A stretch of 64,000 nucleotides of DNA, from assembly GCA_910589415.1 (NCBI GenBank), contig OU342630.1:83882186-83946185 (forward strand), read 5' to 3'. Shown in pieces: positions 22,478-34,109 of the stretch. Every line of letters begins with the position of its first letter. Position 1 is the stretch's first letter. This DNA is from Malachius bipustulatus (lineage: Eukaryota > Arthropoda > Insecta > Coleoptera > Melyridae). A program made the translations under genes and the position numbers. Below the pieces are notes generated by a model. The model did no database searches and had not been told where the DNA came from. It saw only the letters and a list, made by a program, of their open reading frames with translations.

Positions 22478-23012
22478 ATGTTACCTATAATGTTATATTT
22501 GAAGAAAACTTGTTATATTATACTCATATAGGTACCTATGTAATGCTCTAAGAAAATACACCAACTTGCGGTCATCAGTCACAATGCACTAAGTACTATA
22601 GTACTGATTCTTCTTCACTTGCTGAAAAATATTAAATATTATTTCAAAAATTTGATAAAAATCGATAATTAGGTACACTATTTCGTTATCCATTGTGCAC
22701 GGCAATGTGTCCGAAAAATTAAATCAAATTAGTTATTATGCCCACACATTTTTTCGAAAAATGCATATAAAAGCATATCAAAAGGTTGCTATCAGTCATA
22801 AATAATCTGCAACTTTTATAAGAAAAAACTACATAAAGCGAAGGAATCTCTGTATCTAAAGAGCAAGAGAAAAGTATAAAAGTATACCTATTACTTAAGA
22901 GTAGTGGACGGTATAGGTACAGAGGTCATACCGATCTGGGATTTCTGGGAACTGGTTTTTTTTTGCTGCTCCAATTCTAATGGGTTATTTGGGATTTTAA
23001 GTATATTTAATC
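22478..23012. other. Intergenic, nothing seen
   Basis: AT-rich sequence with no convincing exon, repeat or RNA gene. Confidence 0.4.
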
Positions 23013-23740
23013 AGCGAGCAGAGTAGGTTTTCTTTGAGAAATGCCCTACTTTATAATAATAGATATAAAAAGATCGCATAATCTCACGATTAAGAAACGG
23101 TTCGTAAAAGTTATTAACGCAAATTATAGTCGATGACCTTAGCAAAACGACACCAACCAAAAAATTATAACAATCCTGATTACCTTGCAGCATTGTGGAA
23201 CTAATTATGAAGATCCAGTCCTAAAAAGCTCACTATTGTAAGTAGTGGAGCCAATTTTTTTCTACAAAAACATCAAATAAAATTCGTATGGGCATGGGTC
23301 ATAAAAATGGCCCATATAAGAATAAGAGACCCTGGGCAAAAATAAAAGCGTCGCACCCGAAAATTATGCCTGATTTTGATTGGGGATAACTTTCCATATT
23401 CCCAAGGAATTTAGATTTTTTTTCGCATGTCAGCAGCCTTATCCTTTATTTTTCTGCTTTATTGGATGTAAACTCAAAAAATCTGTCCACAAGTTTTCTA
23501 AATACGTGAAGGCGTGCAAAACACTCCACGGTTTTCGTATCCTCGTTTTCCAAACAAGATTTTCTTATGTTTTGATAGGTAAATTTTGGAGCTTTATATG
23601 TTTTACTTTGAGATGGATTTCAAATTTACGATACAACACCTATATTTACAGGGTTAATAATATGAAAATTAGACTCAGGGCAAACATTAAAAACAAAAAA
23701 TTGCATAAAAATTTAATCCAGAGGAAATTTAAATTTCCTC

Positions 23741-24192
23741 TGTGAACAGGTTTTGGGAATAAAATTGAATGAAAATCAACTTGTCTCCGAATTAGCTGTC
23801 ATTTATGAACAATTTAAGAATTTTCCTGCGGACACGAGATAAAAAATGTTGATAACAACAGCCTAATTACATATTCATGGTTTCAAGAGGAATCGGCACT
23901 CCTCCTTACCCGAGAATGGTGCGTAAGCATCGTTACGAAAATTGTAGCAATCACTAGCTTGTCTGAAAGCAAGGAGCTAGCGATTGTTAGAATTTTCGTA
24001 ACAATGGTTAACTATACATACCATTCTTAGGTAAGGAAGATTGCTGATTCCCCCTGAAACCATGTAGATGTAATTTGGCTGTTGTTTCAACATTTTTCAT
24101 CTGTGCATGTCATGTCAGCAAGAAAATTCTCTAGGTGCTCACAAATGAAGTTTGATTTTCATTCAATTTTCCTCCCAAAACCTGTTTCCAGA
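23741..24192. repeat. Foldback hairpin element (copy A)
   Basis: Arms about 220 bp each fold around a loop TGTCTGAAAGCA near 23962. Outer ends carry AACAGGTTTTGGGA and its complement. The inner stem near CGTTACGAAAATTGTAGCAA is nearly perfect. Present at 56366-56829 in copy B, so older than the duplication. Confidence 0.75.
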
Positions 24193-24446
24193 AGAAAGGA
24201 CCCAGCATAATCCTTGTGGAGAATGGCTCCCGGTAAAATTTGTTGTAATTTTAGGAATCGGAGTACTCGATGAGTAGATCAGAAGTCTTCGCGGGCATGA
24301 GATCAGAAAAACTCGTTTTCTTGAGATATTCACCTCTGATTTTTCTATGCCGTTGCTGTATTCAAGCCTATCGCGGATATAATTCTTTTTTGTCTGATTT
24401 GTGCCTGAAATTTTAGCTCGATGTGAGGCTAAAAATTTTCAAAATC

Positions 24447-24543
24447 GAGCTCGACGAGAGCAGTCTCGGAAGATCTGTTTCTTAAGAATCCATGCTGAGA
24501 GTCAGACTGGGTCCCAGTCTTTTCAAGAAAGTCCAAGAGACGG
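24447..24543 (-). pseudogene. Jockey-like LINE RT fragment, continuation beyond BEL
   Basis: Minus strand reads on from 31040-31975 when the BEL element is skipped: after VSHRLLDFLEK the RT block with QHGFLRNRSSETALVELDFENF follows, then a stop at the duplication boundary. It is the 3' side of a truncated LINE. Confidence 0.7.
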
Positions 24544-25059
24544 TGTTGCAGATTGAGCTGCTTTTAAATTAGTTAAATCGTGTAGACACTGTCTATGTGT
24601 ATGTAGACACAGTTTAGGATGAAGAAGAACTGAAATGTCGAAGTTTCTGTTAAATATCGATCCGGGAGATGCACTTCTTAGGTGGTCTTCGTGGAATAGG
24701 GAAAAAGTAAAAATGTAACCCCTGCTTGCCTGCGTCAGGTGTGCAAAGCAAGATTCGCTTTTCGTTCGTTGACCAGGACAGAAGTCCTGCTGTCTCTAAT
24801 ATTTCGTATATTTCGTATCGTTCGTTCGTCAGACTAAATAAATACCTACATACCTACTCCGACTTAATTCAAATTATTCATCTTACTAAATCGTTTAATC
24901 ATATTATAATCGTCTACATAATTAGAAATTACCTTTAAATTGATTGGTTGTTCTACAGCATTGTGTAAAATTACTAGTTTTGCATTAAAAGATTAATTTA
25001 ATGTGTGTCTATTAATTTATACAGTTCATTATTCGTTCTTTGTGTACCTAAACCGTACA
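24544..25059 (+). repeat. BEL 5' LTR
   Basis: Begins TGTTGCAGATTG and ends CCGTACA. Pyrimidine- and TTCGT-rich in the middle, with an AATAAA near 24838. The 70-codon frame inside it is also in the other LTR and is not a gene. Confidence 0.93.
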
Positions 25060-25065
25060 TAAAAG

Positions 25066-25084
25066 TGGTCCTTCGAGCCGGATT
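25066..25084 (+). other. BEL primer-binding site (tRNA-Tyr type)
   Basis: TGGTCCTTCGAGCCGGATT starts six bases after the 5' LTR and matches the complement of the 3' end of insect tRNA-Tyr over 19 nt. Confidence 0.82.
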
Positions 25085-25255
25085 GTAACTGAATTTAGTG
25101 CAAATGGAAATTAATGGAAGTTGCTGGTGTCTCATGGATGCAGTGAATACGTCGTTAAGCAAAATTGTGCAGTTTTAAGTGTCCAAAATCGTTCATTACC
25201 GACTACAAGTATTTCGTGTTTCGTGTTGGATGGTTGTTGCAGAGAAACTCCTGTA

Positions 25256-25384
25256 CGAGCGCCTGGATTGCAGACAAGTCCCTGGAGTCCACAAAAACGA
25301 GCTTCTGGATTGCAGAGCAATTCCTGGATTCCACAAAAACGAGGTCCTGGATTGCAGAGAAGTTCCTGGATTCCACTAAACTGA
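25256..25384 (+). repeat. Triplicated ~41-bp unit in the BEL leader
   Basis: Three imperfect tandem copies of CTGGATTGCAGA..TCCTGG(A)TTCCAC(A)AAAACGAG lie between the primer-binding site and the coding frame. They are in the untranslated leader, where packaging or translation signals would be. Confidence 0.7.
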
Positions 25385-25779
25385 GTAACGTACCTCTTCA
25401 TTTATTATTCGAGGAAAGTTTCTTATTTCCTATTTCGTTTTCGCATCAAAATGTCATATTAATCGTTCGAAGCCTAATTCGTCAGCTGATGAGTCGAAAG
25501 AAGCACTCAGACCCACCTACCTAATTAAATTCGTCATTTTGGTTGATGTACCTACCTAATATTCGTGAATTCGTGAATAAACTAAAGTTGAAAACTTTGA
25601 TCGTAAAAATATAAATAATTGTAATTTCGTTCGTGTTTATAATATTAATATACCTATAGTTATCGTCTGTCATATCGTAAGTACCTAAATGTTCGTCAGT
25701 CGTCTCATTGTATGAAAAATCGTTTATTATATTATTCTGTGTTATAAAAATATCGTTTGTTAAGTAATATTGTAAAAAG

Positions 25780-28700
25780 ATGGATAATTTGAAGAAAAAG
25801 AGGGGTTACGCGAAAGGATTAATTACAAAAATCGAAACGTGGGTTGAGGAGAATTTAAAAAATGAAAATAATAAAAATCAAATCGAAATTCGCAAAAGAA
25901 ATTTAACAGCAGCTTATCAGAGTTATGTTAATATACAAGAATCGATCGCTGAGATTAAAGAAGATGCCACTAAAGATAGTGAGGATGTAGAAAGTAAATT
26001 TTGTAATTTGTTTTCGAAGTTAGAAAACAAAATTGAAGAGTTAACTAGTCTAAGCACCCAACAACCTAGATTAGATGGAAACGTAGAATTTCAGAATTTC
26101 GTATCGAATTTACAACAATCGAATAAAGAATTTGTAGCCGAATTAGTTCAGGGTGTTACGACAAGTATAAATACAAAGGGTGCAAATTCTCAAACAGTTA
26201 AGCTGCCCGAAATCAAAATTCCAATTTTTTCAGGTGATGCTGCAGAGTGGAATAGTTTTCATGATCTGTTTACTAAACTCATCATAAATAATGAGGATTT
26301 AGATAATATCGAAAAACTAATTTATCTTAAGGGATATTTGAGAGGCGAAGCACTGTCTTTAATACAGAATTTGTCGTTGGTAAGCTCGAATTTACAAACT
26401 GCAATTAAGTTGTTAGAAAATAGATATAAAAACACGTATGCGATAATCGAGGCGCACATCACCAATTTATTCGAAAACTTACCTAATTTATTGAAGCCAA
26501 AGGCTCAAAACCTGAGGGAGTTCTTAACTCATATTAATCAAAATATCGAAAATTTGGAAAATTTAAATGTACCCGTAAATTCTTGGGACTTAATTTTAAT
26601 TCACATTTTTTCCAAGAAATTGGATTTTCAATTGCAAAAGGCTTATTGCTTACATCGAGATACCAAGAACCTACCAACGTTAAAAGAATTTATAAACTTT
26701 TTAGAAAAGCAATGCAAAGCATTAGAGGAAATAGATGCAACAAAAGGCACTAGTCCTACACCGATTAGGAAAGTTAATCATTTTATTAGTTCAACTCATA
26801 ATTCGAATCAACAACAGACAGGAAATGTGACAGGAAATCAATCCTATTTAATTTGTAATTTTTGCTCAGAGAATCATTCGATTTATAAATGTTATAAATT
26901 TAAACAATTAACTATTCAGGAAAGAAACAACTTTATAACCTCTCGCGGTTTTTGCAAAATATGTCTGTTTAGGAAGCATTCGTTCGATGATACTTGCACT
27001 GGGAATAATTGTTGGCAATGTGGCAAAAGGCATAATACTCTACTTCATATCAATTTTGATCGAGAAGTTCATTCAAATCCTAGAAATTTTCAAATTCGTC
27101 GCACAGAAAGTCGCAGCCAGTGGCAGGATCTCCATAAACCTAATTCAGGCACAATTAATCGTCAATTTAATCGTCAAAATCGTACGTATGGTGTAAACGA
27201 GGGTGTAAACCAATATCAAAATAAACATTATTCAACTAATAATAATTCAAATCGATCAACGCCAGAAAATAGAGAATCGAGACAAATCGTAAATCAAAAG
27301 AATTCGAGTCAATTAGAACCAAGGTCGCAAGACAGTCCCAAGCAAAAAAGTATCGTAAATGAAAATGAAAATAAAGAAAATAAACCCGAAAGTTCGTTAT
27401 CGTTTTCCACTTATTCGCAAAATAATTCGCAAATCGTACTAGCCACGGCAGTGGTAACAATTTATAGTCGCAACGGCGATCCAGTTTCGGCTAGGTGCTT
27501 ACTGGATTCGGCAAGTCAGATTAGCATGTGCACAAAAGAATTGCTAGACAAATTAAATTCGAATACTTATCGTAAAGAATTGCAAATATCAGGAATCTCG
27601 CAAATAAATGCTCAATCAAATGAGATGGTTGATTTAACCATTAAGTCAAACGTTTATAGAAAAAATTCGTTCAAAGTTTCGTGTGCAGTATTGGAAAATA
27701 TAACTTGCGAACTACCGCAAACTACTCTAAACGTATCAAATTTAAAAATACCGGATCACATTATTTTAGCTGATCCAAAGTTTTATGTCTCGTCGAAAAT
27801 CGACATCTTGCTAGGAGCAGACGTCTATTATGATTTAATCGTTCCAGGAGTGATTAAATTAGGGGCGGATATGCCAACCCTTTTTAGTACACTCTTAGGA
27901 TATGTCGTCGGCGGTAAATTGGCAAATAATAAGCCAAAGCATTCTAATATTAATTCGTATAATGAACTAGGGAATAGTTCACCCAATTGTTGTTCTTTTT
28001 TAAATACGTCATCGAGTAGCGATGAACTGTTACAAAAATTTTGGGAGATAGAAGACATCGAAGAGAAAACAATTTTAAGTCCCGAAAATGCAAAATCGGA
28101 AGAAATTTTTAAAGAAACGACGATTCGATTAGAAAATGGACGGTTTCAAATAAATTTGCCATTTAAAAATCAAGAAAATAAATCGTATAATTTAGGTGAA
28201 TCGTTTTTGCAAGCAAGCAAACGATTTGCTGGTCTCGAAAAACGATTTCTAAGAGATCCAAATTTAAAATTAAAATATAAACAATTTATCGATGAATATG
28301 TAAACTTAAATCATGCGAAAATCGTCCCTCTAAGTTCTCATAATGAGAAAGGAGAAAATAAATATTTTATGCCGCATCACGCAGTTATACGTGAAGATAG
28401 TGAAACAACAAAATTGCGTGTTGTTTTTGACGCTTCGATGAAAACTTCATCGGGTTTATCGCTTAATGATATTTTATTAAAAGGCTATACGGTACAACCG
28501 GAATTATTCGATATCATATGTAGATTTCGGATAGGTACTTTCGTAGTCATTGCGGACATTGAAAAAATGTACCGCCAGATTCGTGTAAATCCGAATCACA
28601 CATATTTACAGAACATCCTGTGGCGTGAAAATGAAAATGAACCTTTACAATGTTTAGAGTTATTAACAATAACGTATGGTACGAATTTCGCGCTCTTTGC

Positions 28701-30354
28701 TGCTACTAGATGTTTAAAAGAACTGGCTGAAAAGGAATCGCAAACTTACCCGCTTGCATCAAAAATGTTACTTTCGCAAACATACGTCGATGATGTGCTC
28801 GTCAGTTCAAATTCGAAAAATGAATTAATCGAAACTTCTTCGCAATTAATTAGTTTATTAAATACCGCAGGATTTAAGTTACATAAGTGGCATTCAAATG
28901 TCAAAGATTTTTCTACAGAGTTCAAGGAAAATAATTCGAATGAGGATTTCCAAGTTGATTCAAATCAAAATAATTCGAAAAATAATTACGACATTCAAAA
29001 TGAAAGTTCGTCTAGTAAGGTGCTTGGCTTGCAATGGAATTCTCATGAAGACTTTCTCGTAATGACAATGCCCGAATTTAAGGAAATTAAAAATTACACA
29101 AAAAGAGAAGTTCTGTCGAAAATTGCTTCAATCTTCGATCCTATTGGATTGTTAGGTCCCGTCGTAGTAACTGCAAAATTAATTGTGCAGAAAATATGGA
29201 TCAGTAAAATCGAGTGGGATGATAATCTCCCAGATAATTTAATGTCGGAATGGAATAAATTTTTCTTCTCGCTACCGTGTCTAAAAGAGGTGAAGATTCC
29301 GAGGAATCTAACTTTAAATTTGTCAATCGAAAGTATCGAAATCCACGGATTTTGTGACGCCAGCTTAAAAGCTTATGGCGCCTGCGTATATTTGCGTGTA
29401 TTATATTCAAATAAGGATGTGTCGTGTAGACTAATTTGTTCAAAATCTAGGGTGTCTCCTTTGAAAAGTATAACGTTGCCAAGGTTGGAACTCTGTGGAG
29501 CTGTGTTGCTCGCGAAATTGGTAGAAAGAATATGTCGAACTTACGAAAATAAAATTGATTATTCTTCGGTTAATCTGTGGTCAGATTCAGAGATCGTCTT
29601 ATGTTGGTTAAAGTCTCATGCTTCTCGTTGGTCTACGTTCGTGTCAAATAGGGTCTCGATAATTCAAACTTTGACGTCCAAATACACTTGGCGCCACGTT
29701 AAATCGGAAAACAACCCGGCTGATTACTTATCGCGGGGAATTTCGCCTGAAAAATTGAAGGATTGCGAGATGTGGTGGCTCGGTCCTACCTTTTTGCAAA
29801 ATTATTATTGTGACTTAAGTAAATTAAATTTTAGGCCTACAGCTCATTCATTAGGTCTAAATGAAGAGCGAAATTCGGTGAAGCAAGTTGCGCTTCACAA
29901 TCACAGTGAAACATTTTGGATATCTCGGTTTTCAAAATTTTCCTGTTTCGTTCGTTTGCAAAGAACAGTTGCGTATTGTTTGAGATTCGTTAGAAATGTA
30001 AAAAACGGAAATGGAGAAAAACAAACAGGTCCGTTAACTATTTATGAATTAAGGAAGTCGTTAGAAATAATAATTAAACAAGTACAAAGAATGAATTTTT
30101 CGTCAGAAGTAAGGCAGTTGCAGCAAGGAAAACCTTCGGAAATTTTAAAAATTAACGATCTCGTTTTAATAAAAGAAGAAAATACTCCTCCATTGAAATG
30201 GCCAAGAGATAGAGTTATGGAGGTCGTCCCTGGTGTTGACGGCAAAGTTCGAATGGTGAAACCTCGGGTTAAATTAAAAACTCAGGAGGGAAATTTCATA
30301 AGAAGTATTTCAAAGGTTTGCCCTCTGCCAAATCAAGATTTACAATGCAAGTAA
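25780..30354 (+). CDS. BEL/Pao gag-pol polyprotein, integrase core missing
   Basis: 1524 aa in one frame. Residues ~145-330 are the DUF1759-type gag (FSGDAAEWNSFHDLF), ~360-425 the Cys/His nucleocapsid (CNFCSENHSIYKC, CWQCGKRH). Retropepsin has LLDSASQISMC (~575). RT spans ~860-1080 with YVDD in SQTYVDDVLVSS; RNase H follows with FCDASLKAYGA and LWSDSEIVLCW. After the RNase H comes NNPADYLSRG and the start of the integrase linker, but near residue 1445-1452 (30115-30140) the text jumps to the integrase C-terminus (INDLVLIKEENTPPLKWP, PGVDGKVR). The HHCC finger and D-D-E core, normally about 300-400 residues, are absent without a frame break. Family members are usually longer by that amount. 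The start is the first ATG after a stop-rich leader. Confidence 0.93.
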   Translation: MDNLKKKRGYAKGLITKIETWVEENLKNENNKNQIEIRKRNLTAAYQSYVNIQESIAEIKEDATKDSEDVESKFCNLFSKLENKIEELTSLSTQQPRLDGNVEFQNFVSNLQQSNKEFVAELVQGVTTSINTKGANSQTVKLPEIKIPIFSGDAAEWNSFHDLFTKLIINNEDLDNIEKLIYLKGYLRGEALSLIQNLSLVSSNLQTAIKLLENRYKNTYAIIEAHITNLFENLPNLLKPKAQNLREFLTHINQNIENLENLNVPVNSWDLILIHIFSKKLDFQLQKAYCLHRDTKNLPTLKEFINFLEKQCKALEEIDATKGTSPTPIRKVNHFISSTHNSNQQQTGNVTGNQSYLICNFCSENHSIYKCYKFKQLTIQERNNFITSRGFCKICLFRKHSFDDTCTGNNCWQCGKRHNTLLHINFDREVHSNPRNFQIRRTESRSQWQDLHKPNSGTINRQFNRQNRTYGVNEGVNQYQNKHYSTNNNSNRSTPENRESRQIVNQKNSSQLEPRSQDSPKQKSIVNENENKENKPESSLSFSTYSQNNSQIVLATAVVTIYSRNGDPVSARCLLDSASQISMCTKELLDKLNSNTYRKELQISGISQINAQSNEMVDLTIKSNVYRKNSFKVSCAVLENITCELPQTTLNVSNLKIPDHIILADPKFYVSSKIDILLGADVYYDLIVPGVIKLGADMPTLFSTLLGYVVGGKLANNKPKHSNINSYNELGNSSPNCCSFLNTSSSSDELLQKFWEIEDIEEKTILSPENAKSEEIFKETTIRLENGRFQINLPFKNQENKSYNLGESFLQASKRFAGLEKRFLRDPNLKLKYKQFIDEYVNLNHAKIVPLSSHNEKGENKYFMPHHAVIREDSETTKLRVVFDASMKTSSGLSLNDILLKGYTVQPELFDIICRFRIGTFVVIADIEKMYRQIRVNPNHTYLQNILWRENENEPLQCLELLTITYGTNFALFAATRCLKELAEKESQTYPLASKMLLSQTYVDDVLVSSNSKNELIETSSQLISLLNTAGFKLHKWHSNVKDFSTEFKENNSNEDFQVDSNQNNSKNNYDIQNESSSSKVLGLQWNSHEDFLVMTMPEFKEIKNYTKREVLSKIASIFDPIGLLGPVVVTAKLIVQKIWISKIEWDDNLPDNLMSEWNKFFFSLPCLKEVKIPRNLTLNLSIESIEIHGFCDASLKAYGACVYLRVLYSNKDVSCRLICSKSRVSPLKSITLPRLELCGAVLLAKLVERICRTYENKIDYSSVNLWSDSEIVLCWLKSHASRWSTFVSNRVSIIQTLTSKYTWRHVKSENNPADYLSRGISPEKLKDCEMWWLGPTFLQNYYCDLSKLNFRPTAHSLGLNEERNSVKQVALHNHSETFWISRFSKFSCFVRLQRTVAYCLRFVRNVKNGNGEKQTGPLTIYELRKSLEIIIKQVQRMNFSSEVRQLQQGKPSEILKINDLVLIKEENTPPLKWPRDRVMEVVPGVDGKVRMVKPRVKLKTQEGNFIRSISKVCPLPNQDLQCK

Positions 30355-30510
30355 TAATTTCGAGACTATTTGTCTATTCGTTCATTCGTTCGACGATTTT
30401 AAAATAAGAAAAAATATTATTATTTCGTTTGAGAGAGAACCGCAATTATATGTTGAAAATTTTCGTATGAGAAAAAAAAATTATTTAGTGTTATTGAAGT
30501 CAGAGACTCC

Positions 30511-30520
30511 AAGGGGGGGA
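30511..30520 (+). other. BEL polypurine tract
   Basis: AAGGGGGGGA three bases before the 3' LTR, the plus-strand primer site. Confidence 0.75.
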
Positions 30521-30523
30521 ATA

Positions 30524-31039
30524 TGTTGCAGATTGAGCTGCTTTTAAATTAGTTAAATCGTGTAGACACTGTCTATGTGTATGTAGACACAGTTTAGGAT
30601 GAAGAAGAACTGAAATGTCGAAGTTTCTGTTAAATATCGATCCGGGAGATGCACTTCTTAGGTGGTCTTCGTGGAATAGGGAAAAAGTAAAAATGTAACC
30701 CCTGCTTGCCTGCGTCAGGTGTGCAAAGCAAGATTCGCTTTTCGTTCGTTGACCAGGACAGAAGTCCTGCTGTCTCTAATATTTCGTATATTTCGTATCG
30801 TTCGTTCGTCAGACTAAATAAATACCTACATACCTACTCCGACTTAATTCAAATTATTCATCTTACTAAATCGTTTAATCATATTATAATCGTCTACATA
30901 ATTAGAAATTACCTTTAAATTGATTGGTTGTTCTACAGCATTGTGTAAAATTACTAGTTTTGCATTAAAAGATTAATTTAATGTGTGTCTATTAATTTAT
31001 ACAGTTCATTATTCGTTCTTTGTGTACCTAAACCGTACA
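30524..31039 (+). repeat. BEL 3' LTR
   Basis: 516 bp equal to the 5' LTR as far as I can compare by eye. Confidence 0.93.
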
Positions 31040-31975
31040 GACGGTGTGAAACAAGAGATTCAATAATTTTATCAAAGACCGAAAGCATCAGACTAATTGG
31101 TCTGTAATTCTAGGGATTTTTAACGTCACGTTTTTTGAAAATGGGCTTAACAAGGGCAGCTTTGAGTTGTTCGGGGAATACGCAATACGCCAGTCAGAAA
31201 GGAGTTATTTATAATATCTGCGAGTGGATGAGCCAGTTCAGGTATGCAGTGTTTGGCAATTAAGTAGGGAATCCCATCTAGGCCCAATGACATTTTGCCC
31301 TTGAATCTGGAGACGACTCCAACGATTTCCCCGAGTGAAGTGGGATAGAACATGAAAGACGAAGAGACAGAATCTGCTACATTAGAACAATGAGTATGAC
31401 TATAAGTGAGGGAATCGTTTGAGAGAAAAACGCTATTAAGCATTTCGCACATTTCCTCAGGATCCTCTGAAGTTGTACCCTGAAAGTTCAGCTCTACGAT
31501 TTTTTTAGAAGGGGTTGTCGACTGGCAGTGTTTTTTTATAAGGGACCGCCCAGATTTAATGGATTTTCAGATTCACTAATGAAAATATCATTGCGTCGTT
31601 TTGTTTCCTGCCTAGTCATGTACCTAATTGAACTCTGATAATAAGTTGTAATTTGAACTGCGCGTTGGAAGACTTTTTCAGAGGACTGAGGAGATTAATT
31701 TTATCGTAGAGTTGGCGTATTTCGGGGGTGAGCCATCTGGGTCCGGCGAGTCGAGTGCTGTGAATTTTAGATTTTTGTAGTGGAAAATATTTATCAAATT
31801 AAAAAGATACAGTATCCGAAAAGTAGGAAATTTTGGAATTTGTATTTGGTGTTTCTAGTACATTCTGCCATCTTACATGTAGAAGTTCGTTCTTCTTAAA
31901 TTGGAGAAGTGGTAGAGGATTTTTTATATCTCGTTCCCATCTGAACAAGGGTTCATTGATGGGTTTTCAGCACTG
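31040..31975 (-). pseudogene. Jockey-like LINE, endonuclease-RT linker and RT start
   Basis: Minus-strand translation in broken frames gives PRWLTPEIRQLYDKINLL (near 31735-31680), then RT opening FYPTSLGEIVGVVSRFKGK and LGLDGIPYLIAKHCIP (31350-31235), then PLADIINNSF. This order is typical of jockey-clade non-LTR retrotransposons. Stops and frameshifts interrupt it. The BEL element splits it from 24447-24543. No 5' end or poly(A) tail recognised. Confidence 0.75.
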
Positions 31976-34107
31976 TTTCATGACAGAAAGCTCATGTATG
32001 TAAAACCTTTGTATACAAATTTTCAAATTTCTGTCATAAGTAGGTAGTTTCCCATATGCGGCTAACGCACGCTCGTCGTGATACAAAATCATGCACAATT
32101 ATTCATTTTTTTCACCAGAATGGTTGTAAAGTTACTTAGGTATCTATACTTTCGTATCTACCGGTTTTCATCACAAACTAGGCACTTATATAAATTTATT
32201 TAGAAACATAAGTAGTATGAAATGGGTGTTGATTAATTTATCCGTTTAGTGTATTTGCATTAAAGCATTGATATATTTTCTCAAAATACACGCTATGTTA
32301 ATTAAATTTAAAGATAGTACCTCCCCGTTCTTTCTAACCGCGTATTTCCCGAAAAACTGTCTAAAAACGTTTTCTACTTTTGCCTCTGGCACAAACAACT
32401 GTTACCAGAGAGAGCTTTTGATCAAAGATAGGTACCTGTGCATAGAATTACCTATCAAGAATGGCGCTAAGGCCAGATCATCAATCCCTAATCCTGATTC
32501 GCAAAGGGCTTGATACTTCCCGCAGGTGTCAAGAATAAGCCTATAAGACTTTTAATTGAAATATGGGTAGGTACTCTGGTCACTGGGTACTCTGGTCATA
32601 AACTACGAAGCTAAAATAAAACGAAACTACAGAGCATTCATGTTTTTATGGCAGGCCAGTGCATGTTTAGCCCTTCTCGTCAATATTTGTGAACCTAAAC
32701 AGTAATCCATAACTGTGAGGGAAGTCTAGACTGATATGGCCCAGAATAATTGCGGCTTTCGGCGAACCCCACCACGAATCATCCTTCAGCATATTCGAGC
32801 AATTGAGCAGTTGAAGGGTTTGTAGGGGATAATAATAAGGGTTTGTCCAGAGCCGGATTATGAGTTTCCTCTCTAGTACCTAACTAATATTACAGAGCCA
32901 CACCCCCCCCCCCCCCCACTTAGTGACTTCTAAGATTTTCTTCTTCTCTTCTTCTTCTTCTTCTTTGTATAGTTTATGCCTTTAGCTTTTTCCCAAGCTA
33001 CTTAGCCACTTGTAAGGTTTTGCATAACATACAATTTTGCGCAAGTAACTTTCTTGATGTTACATGGGGGACGGATTGAACCCTATATGCGGAATGCGGA
33101 AAATTTGTTCAATGTTCAATTTCCCGCAATTTCCCAGTAGCTGAAAATTCCCTAGCCTGCCTTTTTGGAACTATTGTAATTTTTTGAACCGCTCTATAAT
33201 GTGCAGGATGGGAAAAAATTTAAAATCTAAATTAACAGAATGGGAGGAAGGTATCTTAAACTAAGTTTTTAAGTTAGTTTTAGTTACCTACTTTTCTATA
33301 TTCAGTAGCCAACTGCATTAATAAAAGGGAGGAAATATTCAAAATTGCGTCAATTATTATAATAAAAGAAACTCATTTAGGGATTGATGAGTGAGAAGGA
33401 TTCTTACAATACATGACATCTATGTCACAGAATAGTTGATGATTGTGACTCGTGAATTCTGATATATAAGATGCAATAAAGCAATAAATTAGACCACGGC
33501 AGAACTATTGTCCGGCAGGTGTCCCCTTAGACCATAATGCCGAGGGTCACCTCTCACACATTGTGATTTATGGCACATTACAAGCTTTTCGCTCTATTGA
33601 AGAATTTGTTAAATAATCTCTATGGATGGCGCCCCCACGCCTCCCAAGCTGTCGGCGCCATAGGCGCCTGTATTGTAGTATGTATAGATAATCCGGCCCT
33701 GGGTGTGTCCACTTGAGAGAAGAAGGCATCGAATTATTAGAACATAACATAGTATGAAGATCACTGGGCCTAGATGACAGTGAGACATTATCACTCTCTG
33801 TTATTAGCCTATACAAAAAACTGGAAATGAGACGCGCAGGAGGGGCTGGAGATGTTACAGAAAAGCCAACAAATGAGAAGAAATGAGAGAGTAATGTTTA
33901 AGGCGGGTTATTTCTAGTAAAGGGACCGGTCAGATACAAAAATTTTTTAAAAGGACATTTGATTGCCGATGGCCGATGTCATAAATCATTTCGCTTGATG
34001 AGATTCCTGAAATTGCTCACTTGACTCTATTATACCTACTGACAGTGTGGAGCTATAGCAGCTAGCGAAAACTCGTTTGTGCGCATCCTACCTCATTCCC
34101 ATTTTTA
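31976..34107. other. Intergenic; resumes the duplicated block at 32527
   Basis: No gene seen. Holds a C15 run (32903-32917) and a TTC-repeat stretch (32939-32965). 32527 onward matches copy B. Confidence 0.45.
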
Positions 34108-34109
34108 TA

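Larger units (their letters stand above)
24544..31039 (+). mobile_element. BEL/Pao LTR retrotransposon with integrase deleted
   Basis: 6.5-kb element with 516-bp LTRs (24544-25059, 30524-31039), TG...CA ends, and a 5-bp duplication GACGG (24539-24543, 31040-31044). One 1524-codon frame encodes gag, protease, RT and RNase H but lacks most integrase. LTRs look identical, so it is young. It sits inside a LINE, on the opposite strand. Confidence 0.94.
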
